NCBI GenBank assembly: GCA_015066625.1
Contig: SVOC01000007.1
Span: 49,304-113,303, forward strand
Length of the DNA: 64,000 nt
Source of the DNA: Oscillospiraceae bacterium
Lineage (GTDB): Bacteria; Bacillota; Clostridia; Oscillospirales; Acutalibacteraceae
Reading direction: 5' to 3'
Both the position numbers and the translations under genes were made by a program. The notes under the pieces are model-generated. The model was not told the DNA's origin. It saw only the letters and a program-made list of their open reading frames with translations, and did no database searches. Positions 8,660 through 16,337 of the stretch are shown piece by piece; the stretch's first letter is position 1, and the number at the start of each line of letters is the position of its first letter.

Positions 8660-8794
8660 TTAGTAAGTGAGCTGCTTTCTGCCCTTTGCTCTGCGACGGG
8701 CAAGAACCTTGCGGCCGTTTCTGTCAGCCATTCTCTTGCGGAAGCCGTGTTCCATCTTGCGATGACGCTTCTTGGGCTGGTAAGTTCTTTTCAT
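8660..8794 (-). CDS. rpmH: 50S ribosomal protein L34
   Basis: Small, very basic large-subunit protein. The real gene is the 44-residue [20 protein letters not shown] product, a textbook L34; the track adds 21 spurious N-terminal residues. The ATG at 8794 follows a GGAGGT site with 7-base spacing. It is the first gene of its operon and diverges from dnaA, the standard arrangement in Firmicutes. Confidence 0.97.
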   Translation of the reverse strand: MKRTYQPKKRHRKMEHGFRKRMADRNGRKVLARRRAKGRKQLTY

Positions 8795-8955
8795 TCTGCT
8801 AACCTCCGTTTCACTTTTTGTGTATTTTCCGACCTTTTCGGGGTCTGAAACAATCAAAATTAAATGGGGTGAATACCACGCAAATAAAAATGATTATTAA
8901 GCAAAAACATAAAAAAATGCATAACAAACCAAGGGGCATACCCCTCAGAGTACAC

Positions 8956-8985
8956 ATTATATAACAAACATGGTGCCAATGTCAA
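8956..8985 (-). promoter_or_regulatory. Sigma-A type promoter for rpmH operon
   Basis: On the minus strand, TTGACA (8985-8980) and TATAAT (8961-8956) are separated by 18 bases: perfect -35 and -10 hexamers. The leader to rpmH would be about 155 bases. Confidence 0.85.
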
Positions 8986-9088
8986 CAATTTTTTGAATTT
9001 AATCGTTATTTTGGAGCTTTGCGGCAAAAATTATGCACAGGTTTTCCACCTGTGCGTGAAAACTTTTCGGTTTTCGGGTAATTTCTTC

Positions 9089-9117
9089 TTGAAATAACCG
9101 TCGCTTTGTGCTATAGT
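9089..9117 (+). promoter_or_regulatory. Promoter for dnaA
   Basis: TTGAAA and TATAGT with a 17-base spacer lie about 80 bases before the dnaA start. The DnaA-box pair at 9031-9050 is just upstream, which would suit autoregulation by DnaA; that is inference. Confidence 0.65.
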
Positions 9118-9198
9118 GTATTATGTATCGTTATCGTTAGAATGCGAAAGAATGCGCTAAAATAAAAGACTACTGTAAAATCGGAGGAAAAGAAAGAT

Positions 9199-10521
9199 AT
9201 GGAATCTCTCAAAGAGATGTGGGCTCTCGTGTGTGAAGAGCTCAGAGCATCATGCGGCGATGTTATTTACTCAAGCTGGTTCAAGCCCCTTGAAATTATC
9301 AGCTTTGACGGTGCGAAAGCAGAAATCGGGGCAAGTGAATTTGTAAAAAGAATTATCGACCAGAGATTTTCGGACGATATTGCACAGGCGTTCAAAAAGG
9401 TTATGGGCTTTGATGTAGAAATCATCATTGTGGATACAAATGCTGTTGCAAAGGCCCAGGCTGCTGCAGCTCAGGCGGCGGCAAATGCAGGCGGTTCATC
9501 ACTGAGCATTGAAAAGAACACATTCGAAACCTTCGTTGTAGGTTCATCAAACAAATTTGCCCACGCAGCGGCTCAGGCGGTTGCGGCAACTCCCGGTGCG
9601 GCATACAACCCCCTTTTCATATACGGCAATTCGGGTCTGGGCAAAACTCACCTTCTCTGTGCCATCGGCAACGAAATAAAAAGCAAAAATCCCAAAGCTG
9701 ATATCATTTTCACCCGCGGTGAAGATTTTGTAAGCCTTATTGTTGACGGCATCAAGGAAAAGTCAATGAAGGAAATTCATAAGAAGTACAGAAACTGCGA
9801 TGTTCTCATCGTTGACGATATTCAGTTTATCGCAGGCAAAGAGTCAACTCAGGAAGAATTTTTCCATACATTTAATACTCTTACTCAGGACGGCAAGCAG
9901 ATTGTTCTTGCTTCCGACCGTGCACCCAAGGATATCGAAATTCTTGACGAAAGACTCCGTAACCGTTTTGAGTGGGGACTTCTTGCAGATATCCAGCCCC
10001 CCGATACCGAAACAAGAATGGCGATTATCCAGCGTAAGGCAGACACCCTCGGTCTTGAACTTCCTCCCGATGTTGTTCAGTTCATTGCCGATAAAATCAA
10101 ATCAAACATCCGTCAGCTTGAAGGTGCGGTTAAGAAAATCAATGCACTTGTCAACATCGAAGGTGCTTCAATCAACATTGCAATGGCACAGAATGCTATC
10201 CGTGATATTATGACCGACAGCAGACCTGTTTCGTCCATTGTAAGCAGTATCATTTCAGAGACCTCACGCACCTTCGGAGTTCCTCAGATGGATATAATTT
10301 CCAAAAAGAAGGATGCCAAAACCGCAAGAGCAAGACAGGTTGCAATTTACATAGTCAGAGAAATCACCGACCTCACACAGAAGGAAATCAGCGAATTCTT
10401 CGGCGGCAGAGACAGAACAACAATTCTTTATTCGGTCGAAACCGTTGCAAAGGATGCGGCAAACGATTCCTCACTCAAAAAGACTATCGAAAAAATCATC
10501 AAGAATGTGCAGGAACAGTAA
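9199..10521 (+). CDS. dnaA: Chromosomal replication initiator protein DnaA
   Basis: Binds DnaA boxes and melts the origin. The 440 residues run through domain I (about 1-75), an Ala-rich linker (about 80-105), the AAA+ ATPase with Walker A NSGLGKTH near 145 and Walker B VLIVDDIQFIAGK, and domain IV, the helix-turn-helix DNA-binding region (about 345-440). The signature TQKEISEFFGGRDRTTILYS has Arg where the motif normally has His (GGRDHTT), a residue position known in E. coli to face the DNA. The start follows TCGGAGGA. Unusually, dnaN, recF and gyrBA do not follow; ftsY does. gyrBA are 25 kb away. Confidence 0.96.
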   Translation: MESLKEMWALVCEELRASCGDVIYSSWFKPLEIISFDGAKAEIGASEFVKRIIDQRFSDDIAQAFKKVMGFDVEIIIVDTNAVAKAQAAAAQAAANAGGSSLSIEKNTFETFVVGSSNKFAHAAAQAVAATPGAAYNPLFIYGNSGLGKTHLLCAIGNEIKSKNPKADIIFTRGEDFVSLIVDGIKEKSMKEIHKKYRNCDVLIVDDIQFIAGKESTQEEFFHTFNTLTQDGKQIVLASDRAPKDIEILDERLRNRFEWGLLADIQPPDTETRMAIIQRKADTLGLELPPDVVQFIADKIKSNIRQLEGAVKKINALVNIEGASINIAMAQNAIRDIMTDSRPVSSIVSSIISETSRTFGVPQMDIISKKKDAKTARARQVAIYIVREITDLTQKEISEFFGGRDRTTILYSVETVAKDAANDSSLKKTIEKIIKNVQEQ

Positions 10522-10555
10522 ATTACGCAATACATTAGATATATAGAGGTACGCT

Positions 10556-11479
10556 ATGGGACTTTTCAAAAGAATCAACAGAGGTCTGAAAAAGACCCGT
10601 GACAGCATGAGCGGCGCAATCAATGCGGCTCTCTACGGCAAAAACGAAATAGACGACGATTTTTACGAGGAGCTTGAAGAAATTCTCGTTATGGCAGATG
10701 TTGGCGTAACCACCGCCGCCGAAATCGTTGACAGACTCAAAGACTCCGTATTTAAAAAGAATCTCCGCAAAGCCAAGGATGTGAAGGAAGAAATCCGCAA
10801 TATCTGTGCAGACCTTCTCAGCGGCGGCGAGGAGCTTGATATGATAACCGTACCCTCGGTTATCCTTGTTATCGGCGTAAACGGCGTAGGCAAAACAACA
10901 TCAATCGGCAAAATGGCGGCGATGTTCAAGGAAGAAGGCAAAAAGGTTATCCTGGGTGCCGCAGATACTTTCAGAGCCGCAGCTATTGACCAGCTTGAAA
11001 TCTGGGCTGACCGTGCAGGCGTTGATATCGTCAAGCACAAGGAAGGTGCAGACCCTGCCGCAGTTGTTTTTGATACAATTTCCGCAGGCAAGGCAAGAAA
11101 TGCGGATATCATCATCTGTGACACCGCAGGCAGACTCCACAATAAGAAAAACCTTATGGAAGAGCTTGCCAAGATTTACAGAGTAATTGACCGTCAGCTC
11201 CCCTATGCAGACCGTGAAATTCTGCTTGTGCTTGATGCAACAACCGGTCAGAATGCAGTCAATCAGGCAAAAGAATTCAAGGATGTTGCCGAAATTACGG
11301 GTATCATCCTCACAAAGCTTGACGGCACCGCAAAGGGCGGCGTTGTGCTTGCAATCAAAAACGACCTTAAAGTACCCGTCAAGTTTATCGGCGTAGGCGA
11401 AGGCATTGATGACCTGAGACCCTTTAATCCTGCAGCTTTTGCAGAAGGTCTGTTTGAAGAAGACAAAGACGAGGAATAA
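10556..11479 (+). CDS. ftsY: Signal recognition particle receptor FtsY
   Basis: GTPase that docks the SRP-ribosome complex on the membrane translocon. The 307-residue protein is only the NG domain: an N four-helix bundle (about 1-85), then the G domain with GVNGVGKTTSIGK (P-loop), DTFRAAAIDQL, DTAGRLHNKKNLM, TKLDGTAKGG and GVGEGIDDLRPF. The long acidic A domain of enteric FtsY is absent, as usual in Gram-positives. It lies 34 bases after dnaA and 5 bases before rdgB, so it is probably in one transcript with both. Confidence 0.95.
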   Translation: MGLFKRINRGLKKTRDSMSGAINAALYGKNEIDDDFYEELEEILVMADVGVTTAAEIVDRLKDSVFKKNLRKAKDVKEEIRNICADLLSGGEELDMITVPSVILVIGVNGVGKTTSIGKMAAMFKEEGKKVILGAADTFRAAAIDQLEIWADRAGVDIVKHKEGADPAAVVFDTISAGKARNADIIICDTAGRLHNKKNLMEELAKIYRVIDRQLPYADREILLVLDATTGQNAVNQAKEFKDVAEITGIILTKLDGTAKGGVVLAIKNDLKVPVKFIGVGEGIDDLRPFNPAAFAEGLFEEDKDEE

Positions 11480-11484
11480 TATAT

Positions 11485-12084
11485 ATGGATTACATTATTG
11501 CTACACACAATATGAAAAAGAGGGACGAAATGCAGCGCATTCTTGCTCCTCTCGGCATAAGAGTGCTTCTTGCTGAAGAGGCAGGCATTGAGCTTACCGA
11601 CGCTGAGGAAACAGGCACGACTTTTGAGGAAAACGCATTTATCAAGGCGGAAAGCGGATGCAGAGAAAGCGGTATGCCCTGCATTGCCGACGATTCGGGT
11701 CTTGCCGTTGATTATCTTGACGGTGCACCCGGTGTTTACTCTGCAAGGTATGCAGGTGAGCACGGCAACGATGAAGCCAACAACGAAAAGCTTCTCAAAG
11801 CCCTCGAAGGTGTTGATCCCGCCGAAAGAGGTGCCGCTTATGTCAGCGTTGCCTGCTGTGTATATCCCGACGGCAGAAAGCTTATCGCAAGAGGCGAATG
11901 CAGAGGCACCATCGGTTACGAAGAAATCGGTAACGGCGGTTTCGGCTATGACCCCCTTTTCCTTCCCGTTGAATACGGCGGAGAAAAGACTATGGCACAG
12001 CTTACCGCAGACGAAAAAGATGCAATCAGCCACAGAGGTAAATCCGTGCGTATGCTTGCAAAGCAGATTGAGGAGGACAACTGA
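11485..12084 (+). CDS. rdgB: dITP/XTP pyrophosphatase (RdgB/HAM1 family)
   Basis: Hydrolyses non-canonical purine triphosphates (dITP, XTP) to monophosphates, keeping them out of DNA and RNA. At 199 residues it has the family length and motifs: IIATHNMKKRDEM at the N-terminus, DDSGLAVDYLDGAPGVYSAR with the metal-binding aspartates, GFGYDPLFLP, and DAISHRGKS near the end. It starts 5 bases after ftsY and its stop overlaps the yhbY start (TGATG), so it is in the dnaA-ftsY transcript group. Confidence 0.94.
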   Translation: MDYIIATHNMKKRDEMQRILAPLGIRVLLAEEAGIELTDAEETGTTFEENAFIKAESGCRESGMPCIADDSGLAVDYLDGAPGVYSARYAGEHGNDEANNEKLLKALEGVDPAERGAAYVSVACCVYPDGRKLIARGECRGTIGYEEIGNGGFGYDPLFLPVEYGGEKTMAQLTADEKDAISHRGKSVRMLAKQIEEDN

Positions 12085-12518
12085 TGACCGGTAAGGAAAG
12101 AGCCCAGCTCAGAGCACAGGCAAACGGTCTTGAACCCCTTTTCCAGATTGGTAAGGGCGGCATTTCCGATGCACTTGTTGCCCAGACTGCCGATGCACTG
12201 AGAAAAAGAGAACTTATAAAGCTTAAAGTGCTGCTTGAAAGTGCACCCGAAAGCCCCAGAGAATTTGCCGATAAGCTTGCAGAGGCAACAGGCAGTGAGG
12301 TTATTCAGGTTATCGGCGGCAGTATAGTTTTCTATAAGGAAAACCCCGATAAAGATAAGGAAGAAACCAAAAAGAAGCCCGCAAAAAAAGGCAAGCCTCT
12401 CTCAAAGGTAAAGGCAAAAAGAGCACTTGCCGCCAAGCGTGAGGCTGAGGAAAAGAAAAGAAAAAAAGATTTTTACGCCAAAAAACGTGTTTACGGCAGC
12501 AAAAACAGCACAAAATAA
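12084..12518 (+). CDS. yhbY: YhbY-family CRM-domain RNA-binding protein
   Basis: Ribosome-associated RNA-binding protein of the CRM family, thought to act in large-subunit maturation. Residues about 1-95 form the CRM fold with the signature IGKGGISDALVAQTADALRKRELIK and a late VIQVIGGSIVFYK strand. The final 45 residues are an extra Lys/Arg-rich tail (KKKPAKKGK, KRALAAKREAEEKKRKKD) that would add RNA affinity; classic YhbY stops at about 97 residues. The start overlaps the rdgB stop. Confidence 0.9.
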   Translation: MTGKERAQLRAQANGLEPLFQIGKGGISDALVAQTADALRKRELIKLKVLLESAPESPREFADKLAEATGSEVIQVIGGSIVFYKENPDKDKEETKKKPAKKGKPLSKVKAKRALAAKREAEEKKRKKDFYAKKRVYGSKNSTK

Positions 12519-12596
12519 TGTGTAGGCATCCTTTCGGTGACCGTAAATCTTTGATTTTCTGAAATTTTTTGATTTCTTTGCAACAAAACTGGGATA

Positions 12597-12626
12597 TTGA
12601 CACACTTATTTAATGTGTGGTATAAT
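12597..12626 (+). promoter_or_regulatory. Promoter for smpB
   Basis: Perfect TTGACA (12597-12602) and TATAAT (12621-12626) with an 18-base spacer. The spacer holds a small inverted repeat CACAC-N9-GTGTG, possibly an operator. The 78 bases between yhbY and this promoter show no clear terminator. Confidence 0.85.
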
Positions 12627-12650
12627 CCCAATCCGTGAAAGGTACAAAAA

Positions 12651-13118
12651 ATGGAAAAAAACAGCGGCATTAAAATTATTGCCCAGAACAAAAAAGCATA
12701 TCACGACTATTTTGTGCTTGAAAAACTGGAAGCAGGCATTGAACTTTTCGGCACGGAGGTTAAATCCATACGTCAGGGTAAAATCAACCTGAAAGATTCC
12801 TGGTGCTTCGTGAAGGACGGCGAAATGTTTGTCAACGGTATGCACATCAGCCCTTATGAACACGGCAACATCTTCAACCGTGACCCACTGAGGACAAAAC
12901 GTCTTCTGCTTCACAAGAAAGAAATCAGAAGATTTTACGCTCAGGTTAAGCAGGAGGGTCTTGCAATCGTGCCCCTCAGCGTTTACTTCTCCAAAGGCAG
13001 AGCAAAGGTGGAAATCGGTCTTTGCAAAGGTAAAAAACTCTATGATAAACGAGAAGTTGCGGCGAAGAAAGATGCTCAGCGAAACATCGCCAAGGCGATG
13101 TCAATTCGCAATTCGTAA
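12651..13118 (+). CDS. smpB: SsrA-binding protein SmpB
   Basis: Partner of tmRNA in ribosome rescue: it binds the tRNA-like domain and its C-terminal tail reads the empty mRNA channel. The 155-residue protein has the beta-barrel core (IAQNKKAYHDYFVLEKLEAGIEL, GTEVKSIRQGKINLKDSW, NIFNRDPLRTKRLLLHKKEI, GRAKVEIGLCKGKKLYDKR) and a basic tail (KKDAQRNIAKAMS). The final residues IRNS and the stop codon are encoded by the left inverted repeat of the downstream cassette, so the native last residues were probably replaced. The tail keeps its basic helix and the protein is probably active. Confidence 0.95.
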   Translation: MEKNSGIKIIAQNKKAYHDYFVLEKLEAGIELFGTEVKSIRQGKINLKDSWCFVKDGEMFVNGMHISPYEHGNIFNRDPLRTKRLLLHKKEIRRFYAQVKQEGLAIVPLSVYFSKGRAKVEIGLCKGKKLYDKREVAAKKDAQRNIAKAMSIRNS

Positions 13119-13122
13119 TGCG
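13103..13122 (+). repeat. Left terminal inverted repeat of the S23 cassette
   Basis: Twenty bases identical to the reverse complement of 13511-13530. It overlaps the last codons and stop of smpB. Confidence 0.85.
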
Positions 13123-13153
13123 CAATTCGTAATTATTCAGAGGTGTCTGTGTG

Positions 13154-13507
13154 ATGTCAGAAAAAAATATTATTGTCGAAAAAAGCAAGGCTTTTGCTTT
13201 AAGAACAATAAACCTATACAGATATCTGACTGAAAATCATAAGATTTACCCCATTGCAGTTCAGGTTTTGAGAAGCGGTACGAGTATCGGTGCAAATGTA
13301 CGTGAAGCCATACGTGCCCAAAGTAAACCTGATTTCTATGCAAAAATGAATATTGCTCTCAAAGAAAGCAGTGAGACCGAATATTGGTTTGAACTTCTTT
13401 ATGAAAGCAATTATATAAATCAGGAACAATTCAACAGCATTCACTGCGATTGCCGTGAACTCATAAAAATCCTGATGTCCATAACAAAAACTCAGAATAA
13501 TCCGTAA
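13154..13507 (+). CDS. Four-helix-bundle protein, S23/IVP-like
   Basis: A 117-residue, all-helical protein resembling the S23 family: the 23S rRNA intervening-sequence proteins, and by fold the Avd accessory protein of diversity-generating retroelements. The blocks VEKSKAFALRTINLYRYL, QVLRSGTSIGANVREA and KMNIALKESSETEYWFELL are typical (helix 1 with RT..Y, the RSGTSIGANV turn, the SxTEYWFELL helix). The biochemical role of stand-alone family members is not known. The ATG at 13154 follows AGAGGTG with 8-base spacing; the track uses the GTG one codon earlier. It lies inside an inverted-repeat cassette between smpB and ssrA and is unrelated in function to either neighbour as far as known. Confidence 0.85.
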   Translation: MSEKNIIVEKSKAFALRTINLYRYLTENHKIYPIAVQVLRSGTSIGANVREAIRAQSKPDFYAKMNIALKESSETEYWFELLYESNYINQEQFNSIHCDCRELIKILMSITKTQNNP

Positions 13508-13510
13508 TTA

Positions 13511-13530
13511 CGCATTACGAATTGCGAATT
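13511..13530 (-). repeat. Right terminal inverted repeat of the S23 cassette
   Basis: Exact reverse complement of 13103-13122, ending just before ssrA. It may have replaced the original ssrA promoter region. Confidence 0.85.
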
Positions 13531-13546
13531 ACGAATTAATATATAC

Positions 13547-13895
13547 GGGGATGAAAGGATTTCGACGGGGAATCTGAGCCCGGATAAGCGAGTAGCGGGG
13601 CGGGACCGCTATAAAATCCGTAAAATTCAAATTTAAACGACAACAATAAAGTTGCTCTTGCTGCTTAACTAAGCAGCCGTCTCTGTGCGGAGGACTGCGG
13701 CCGCACAAGAGGCGTCGATCAGCAGTGAACGTGAACGGGTAACGGCCGGTAGCCCGTCACGGATAATCGGTCTACCAAGCTCCCCAGCCTGTCCGCCGGC
13801 GTGGGAGTAAGGGAATGTGAAAAGACGGAATACACTCGTAGAAAGTCCCTGCAAGGGTTTTTCGGACGCGGTTTCGATTACCGCCATCTCCACCA
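13547..13895 (+). ncRNA. ssrA: Transfer-messenger RNA (tmRNA)
   Basis: Rescues stalled ribosomes and tags the nascent chain for proteolysis. The 5' GGGGATG pairs with 3' CATCTCC, followed by an encoded ACCA end. The 5' tRNA-like part has the GGATTTCGACGGGG block, and the T-arm reads GCGGTTTCGATTACCGC. The tag frame ends NDNNKVALAA-stop (13636-13668), and the stop is followed by the GCAGCC pseudoknot region. The codon before AAC in frame is TTA, so the resume codon is not the usual Ala and needs checking. The 349-base length is standard. The gene follows the S23 cassette with no clear promoter of its own. Confidence 0.96.
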
Positions 13896-13940
13896 TTCAA
13901 AAATAATTTTTCGGAATAAATAAAACAGGAGGAAAGAAAG

Positions 13941-15002
13941 ATGAAAAAATCAGCAAATCTCGCAGTAATCGCAGTTGCGGTTGTGGCAATATGCGTTGCC
14001 GCCATTGCAGGTGTGCTTGTTTTCAAGGCAAACAACGGCCCTGCCGTAGAGCCTGACAGCACATTCGATTCAACAGAATACGCTTACGCTCCCGTTGAGC
14101 CCACCACCGAGCCTTCAACATTCCAGGCAATCATTGACCTGACAACTCAGGTTCTTACAGACACTTATGTGCCTTCAACACAAAAGCCTGCCGAAAAGCC
14201 CACTCAGGCTGAAAGCACAACAAAGAAGCCCGCTGAATCAACAACAAAAACCGAGGAAACAACAGCACCCCAGAAGGGCGAGCTTGACCCCGACGAAATG
14301 GAACATTCAAGCGGCACAAAGCGTCCCGTTACTGCAAGCAAAAACCTGCCCAAGGATATGAGCCTTGCCGGTCTTTACGGTTCGGGTTATGACGTTATCG
14401 GTCTTAAGCCCTACATATTCAACGATGATAAAGACCCCAACTGCATGCAGAGACACTTCGGCTATAACCCCGGTTATGATGCGGGCGCAAGCCTTATCGA
14501 CTTCACAATCGAAACTACAAGAATTGATTTCAAATACGAAAACAAGCCTTACAGAATTCAGCTCTGGAAGGGTCAGTATATTTCCGGTGATATCGGTACC
14601 GTAGGCGGTGAAATCGGTCTTTACACCAGAACTCCCGGTAAGATTTACCTTATTCCCGAGCATTACGACTGTGCTGCGGAAGAAGATTGGCTTAAAATGG
14701 AAATGACTATTTTCTGGAATGAGTTTGACGACGGCAGATATCTGCCTCAGCTTACCAGAAACTATGATGATTTCTGGTGGCCCACAGGATTTGTTGACGG
14801 TCAGCTCAAAAACAGATTTGACTCCAACGACCTTCAGCTTCTCGGCAGAATCACTTTTGAAAGCGAAGAGCAGGCACAGCTTTTTGCAGAGGCTCTCGGC
14901 AAGAAGGGATTCACCAAAGTTTCGACCTTCAATCCCACAGTTGCAGATACCTATAAGATTTACGGCAAAGATGTTATTTTCATCTGGCAGTACATCAGAT
15001 AA
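13941..15002 (+). CDS. Membrane-anchored extracytoplasmic protein, DUF4474-like (paralog 1)
   Basis: Function unknown. A 353-residue protein with an N-terminal signal anchor (about 7-30), a Thr/Pro/Lys-rich linker (about 45-120, repeats such as TTKKPAESTTKTEE), and a C-terminal domain (about 130-353) that I match tentatively to the DUF4474 family. Shared landmarks with the paralogs at 15075 and 27424 are IQLWKGQY, GGEIGLYTR, HYDCA-x-EDWLKMEM and a WWPTGFVDGQL aromatic block. The linker resembles a cell-wall spanning stalk, so the C-domain probably acts outside the membrane. It starts 45 bases after ssrA with AGGAGG. No catalytic motif was recognised. Confidence 0.85.
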   Translation: MKKSANLAVIAVAVVAICVAAIAGVLVFKANNGPAVEPDSTFDSTEYAYAPVEPTTEPSTFQAIIDLTTQVLTDTYVPSTQKPAEKPTQAESTTKKPAESTTKTEETTAPQKGELDPDEMEHSSGTKRPVTASKNLPKDMSLAGLYGSGYDVIGLKPYIFNDDKDPNCMQRHFGYNPGYDAGASLIDFTIETTRIDFKYENKPYRIQLWKGQYISGDIGTVGGEIGLYTRTPGKIYLIPEHYDCAAEEDWLKMEMTIFWNEFDDGRYLPQLTRNYDDFWWPTGFVDGQLKNRFDSNDLQLLGRITFESEEQAQLFAEALGKKGFTKVSTFNPTVADTYKIYGKDVIFIWQYIR

Positions 15003-15074
15003 CCAAGGATATTTACTCCGTATGAGGAGTTAAAATATACAAAATATCAGCGGAAATCCGCAGGAGGAAAAAAC

Positions 15075-16154
15075 ATGGGTAAGAAAAAAATTCTCATCCT
15101 CGCCATCTGCGCCGCAGTTGTAATTGCAGGCTCCGTAGCAGCCGTTGCAATTCTCAGAGGCGGTCCCGGCAAAGCAGGCGACGAAACAACAACCTCATCA
15201 ACAGCTCCTCAGACCGAATACGATTATAACAACTATAATCCCGGTGTTTACGAGCCCGTTGATACATCCGACACATCGGATGACAACATTCTCACAACAT
15301 TCCAGCAGATTCTTGACGTAACAAAGGATGCCGCAAGCAAAAAACCCACCAAGGCAAACTCCAACAAGAATCCCACCAAGGCGAATTCCAACAACAAAAA
15401 GCCCGCCAACACCACTACAACCAAGAAGACAGGCACTGTTTCATACCCCGGTGATGACAAGCTCGTTGACCAGGTTATCGGTCCCGACGGTGATGAGTTC
15501 CTCGGTTACAGATACGATGCCGCAGGCGACTTCTACTACACCGACGATAAGGACTGCTGGCAGTCAAACGCAGGCTTCAACGAAGTTTACGACATTATGA
15601 CACCTGTGACCGCTATGTATATCGACGTTCTTCGTATCCGCTTTACATACGGTGACAAAGACTGGATGATTCAGCTCTGGAAGGGTCAGTACGGCTTCCT
15701 TCTTGTAGGTGCCGAAATCGGTGTTTACACCACAGATGCAGGTACATATGACGGCGAAATCGGCGATGTTAACCACTATGACTGTGCCGATAAGGAAGAT
15801 TGGCTTAAAATGGAAATGACCTGTTACTGGAAAGAAAACAACCAGGGCTCATATAAGAAGGCATTCCACAGAGAATACACCGAATATTGGTGGGCAACAG
15901 GCTTCGTTAAGGGTCAGCTTAACAAGTATACAGCTCCCAGAACAGAACTTAAGATGAAGGCAAGAATCACCTTCAAGTCAGAAAAAATGGCTGACCTCTT
16001 CACAATGGGTCTCAGACAGTCAGGCTTTGCACGTGCACTCGGCTCAAATCAGCTTGCCGACGACTCATTCTATCAGAGCGGTGCAGACGTATGGTTCCTC
16101 TGGCTCACCAAGAACCACGAATGCTTCCCCGGTTATGAAGGAAAAAATTCATAA
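15075..16154 (+). CDS. Membrane-anchored extracytoplasmic protein, DUF4474-like (paralog 2)
   Basis: Function unknown; a tandem paralog of the preceding gene. The 359-residue protein has a signal anchor (about 4-27), a low-complexity stalk with a short duplicated unit (KPTKANSN twice) and poly-Thr, then the shared C-terminal domain with GDKDWMIQLWKGQYG, GAEIGVYTT, HYDCADKEDWLKMEM and YWWATGFVKGQL. The C-domain ends in WFLWLTK, matching the VFIWQYI end of paralog 1. The ATG follows GCAGGAGG. It lies 72 bases after paralog 1, so the two are probably co-transcribed. The sheltered aromatic-rich fold suggests binding, but the ligand is unknown. Confidence 0.85.
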   Translation: MGKKKILILAICAAVVIAGSVAAVAILRGGPGKAGDETTTSSTAPQTEYDYNNYNPGVYEPVDTSDTSDDNILTTFQQILDVTKDAASKKPTKANSNKNPTKANSNNKKPANTTTTKKTGTVSYPGDDKLVDQVIGPDGDEFLGYRYDAAGDFYYTDDKDCWQSNAGFNEVYDIMTPVTAMYIDVLRIRFTYGDKDWMIQLWKGQYGFLLVGAEIGVYTTDAGTYDGEIGDVNHYDCADKEDWLKMEMTCYWKENNQGSYKKAFHREYTEYWWATGFVKGQLNKYTAPRTELKMKARITFKSEKMADLFTMGLRQSGFARALGSNQLADDSFYQSGADVWFLWLTKNHECFPGYEGKNS

Positions 16155-16257
16155 ACACATTTAAGTGAATCTGTATTATTTTTAGGTGTTTAGTCAATTT
16201 TGATTAAAATATTTAAAATGCACTTCATTATTTATACACTTTTTGTTCCGAAAAGTG

Positions 16258-16286
16258 TTGACAACATTGCATCAATATGTTATTAT
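16258..16286 (+). promoter_or_regulatory. Promoter for the 149-aa secreted protein gene
   Basis: TTGACA (16258-16263) and TATTAT (16281-16286) with a 17-base spacer. The transcript would have a leader of about 45 bases. Confidence 0.8.
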
Positions 16287-16337
16287 TAGGTAACAATTGT
16301 TGCTCTTGCAATAAAATTTGAAAGGAATGGTTCGAAA

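Larger units (their letters stand above)
8795..9198. other. rpmH-dnaA divergent region, classical oriC candidate
   Basis: This 404-base gene-free stretch holds divergent promoters and AT-rich DNA. One sequence fits the DnaA box consensus (TTATGCACA, 9031-9039), and one near-match follows (TTTTCCACC, 9042-9050). The pair forms the inverted repeat GCACAGG-TTTTCCA-CCTGTGC. A small hairpin AGGGGCATACCCCT lies at 8932-8945 in the rpmH leader. In many Firmicutes oriC lies here, but a single good box is sparse compared with the array at about 23.1 kb, so I treat the origin assignment as open. Confidence 0.45.
13103..13530. mobile_element. 428-bp inverted-repeat cassette carrying an S23-like gene
   Basis: A perfect 20-bp inverted repeat, AATTCGCAATTCGTAATGCG at 13103-13122 and its complement at 13511-13530, brackets the four-helix-bundle ORF. 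Pairing extends imperfectly inward through related AATTCGTAATT motifs. The left repeat contains the smpB stop codon and the right one ends 16 bases before the mature 5' end of tmRNA. No transposase and no obvious target duplication is visible. Small repeat-flanked S23 genes of this look suggest a non-autonomous mobile unit; mobility here is inference. Confidence 0.7.

Noticed and set aside
13103-13540. CRISPR-like repeats from the recurring AATTCGTAATT motifs
   Set aside because: The repeats are few, irregularly spaced and inverted rather than direct, with a gene between them; there are no spacers.
15003-15074. Terminator between the two tandem DUF4474-like genes
   Set aside because: Only a short imperfect ACTCC/GGAGT pair without a T-run was seen, so the two genes are taken as co-transcribed.
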